From NCBI GenBank assembly GCA_006844765.1, contig SPJV01000216.1, positions 1-64,000 on the forward strand: a DNA stretch of 64,000 bases, read 5' to 3'. Below the pieces are notes generated by a model, which worked only from the letters and a program-made list of their open reading frames with translations, was not told the origin of the DNA and searched no databases. The position numbers were made by a program, and so were the translations under genes. Source of the DNA: Alphaproteobacteria bacterium. GTDB taxonomy: Bacteria > Pseudomonadota > Alphaproteobacteria > UBA8366 > Aestuariispiraceae. The first letter of the stretch is position 1. Each line of letters begins with the position of its first letter. Below, piece by piece: positions 63,995 through 64,000 of the stretch.

Positions 63995-64000
63995 GTATTA

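Overview
The window looks like a marine, Gram-negative alphaproteobacterium, most probably of the Rhodospirillales or a neighbouring order; this is inferred from gene content and no taxonomic search was possible. The evidence is an rne gene divergent from an amidase - PBP1A - prfB block, an RNase E with a long acidic S1 insert, a UbiK-type protein, GTA-type lysis genes, and several genes for dimethylsulfoniopropionate (DMSP), an algal osmolyte. No rRNA, tRNA, CRISPR array or insertion sequence was seen.

Bases 1-16200 form an osmolyte/onium-compound region. It holds a choline sulfatase (cut by the left edge), a sensor kinase, a Rieske oxygenase with a divergent LysR regulator, a periplasmic cytochrome c, the DMSP demethylase dmdA followed by an acuI-type acryloyl-CoA reductase, and then an MFS transporter - AEC transporter - cupin DMSP lyase operon. 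Both known routes of DMSP breakdown (demethylation and cleavage) are therefore encoded within about 10 kb. Between the two halves lies a four-gene cassette (8561-12243): a small membrane coiled-coil protein, a SleB-like cell-wall hydrolase, a GTA-type three-TM holin and a 757-residue protein I do not recognise. No phage structural gene is nearby.

Bases 16200-35400 are mostly housekeeping: a sulfotransferase, a hemerythrin, prfB with its programmed +1 frameshift, mrcA (PBP1A), an AMIN-domain amidase, rne, a DUF1127 protein, a two-domain cold-shock protein, a methyltransferase, a TPR lipoprotein, small secreted or membrane proteins, a MarR/VOC pair divergent from ilvE, a YjbQ protein and a GlcD-type FAD oxidase.

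Bases 35400-41200 are the most unusual part. Four consecutive exported proteins of an unrecognised family share four cysteines, and the first two are exactly 33 residues apart in all four. The spacers carry a ~75-bp repeated element and short tandem repeats, and one holds a decayed fragment of rlmH whose intact copy overlaps the last paralog. The block appears to have grown by tandem duplication.

Bases 41200-64000 return to core and metabolic genes: a hydratase, a TauD-like dioxygenase, an aminotransferase, a GGT-like lipoprotein with a non-canonical nucleophile site, an M48 protease, a DsbA-like protein, sfsA-map-radC, two tandem secreted caspase-like proteins, purB overlapping an exported helical-repeat protein, a flavin reductase, upp, a 1070-residue membrane-tethered coiled-coil protein with TipN-like architecture, ubiK and an O-antigen ligase-like protein.
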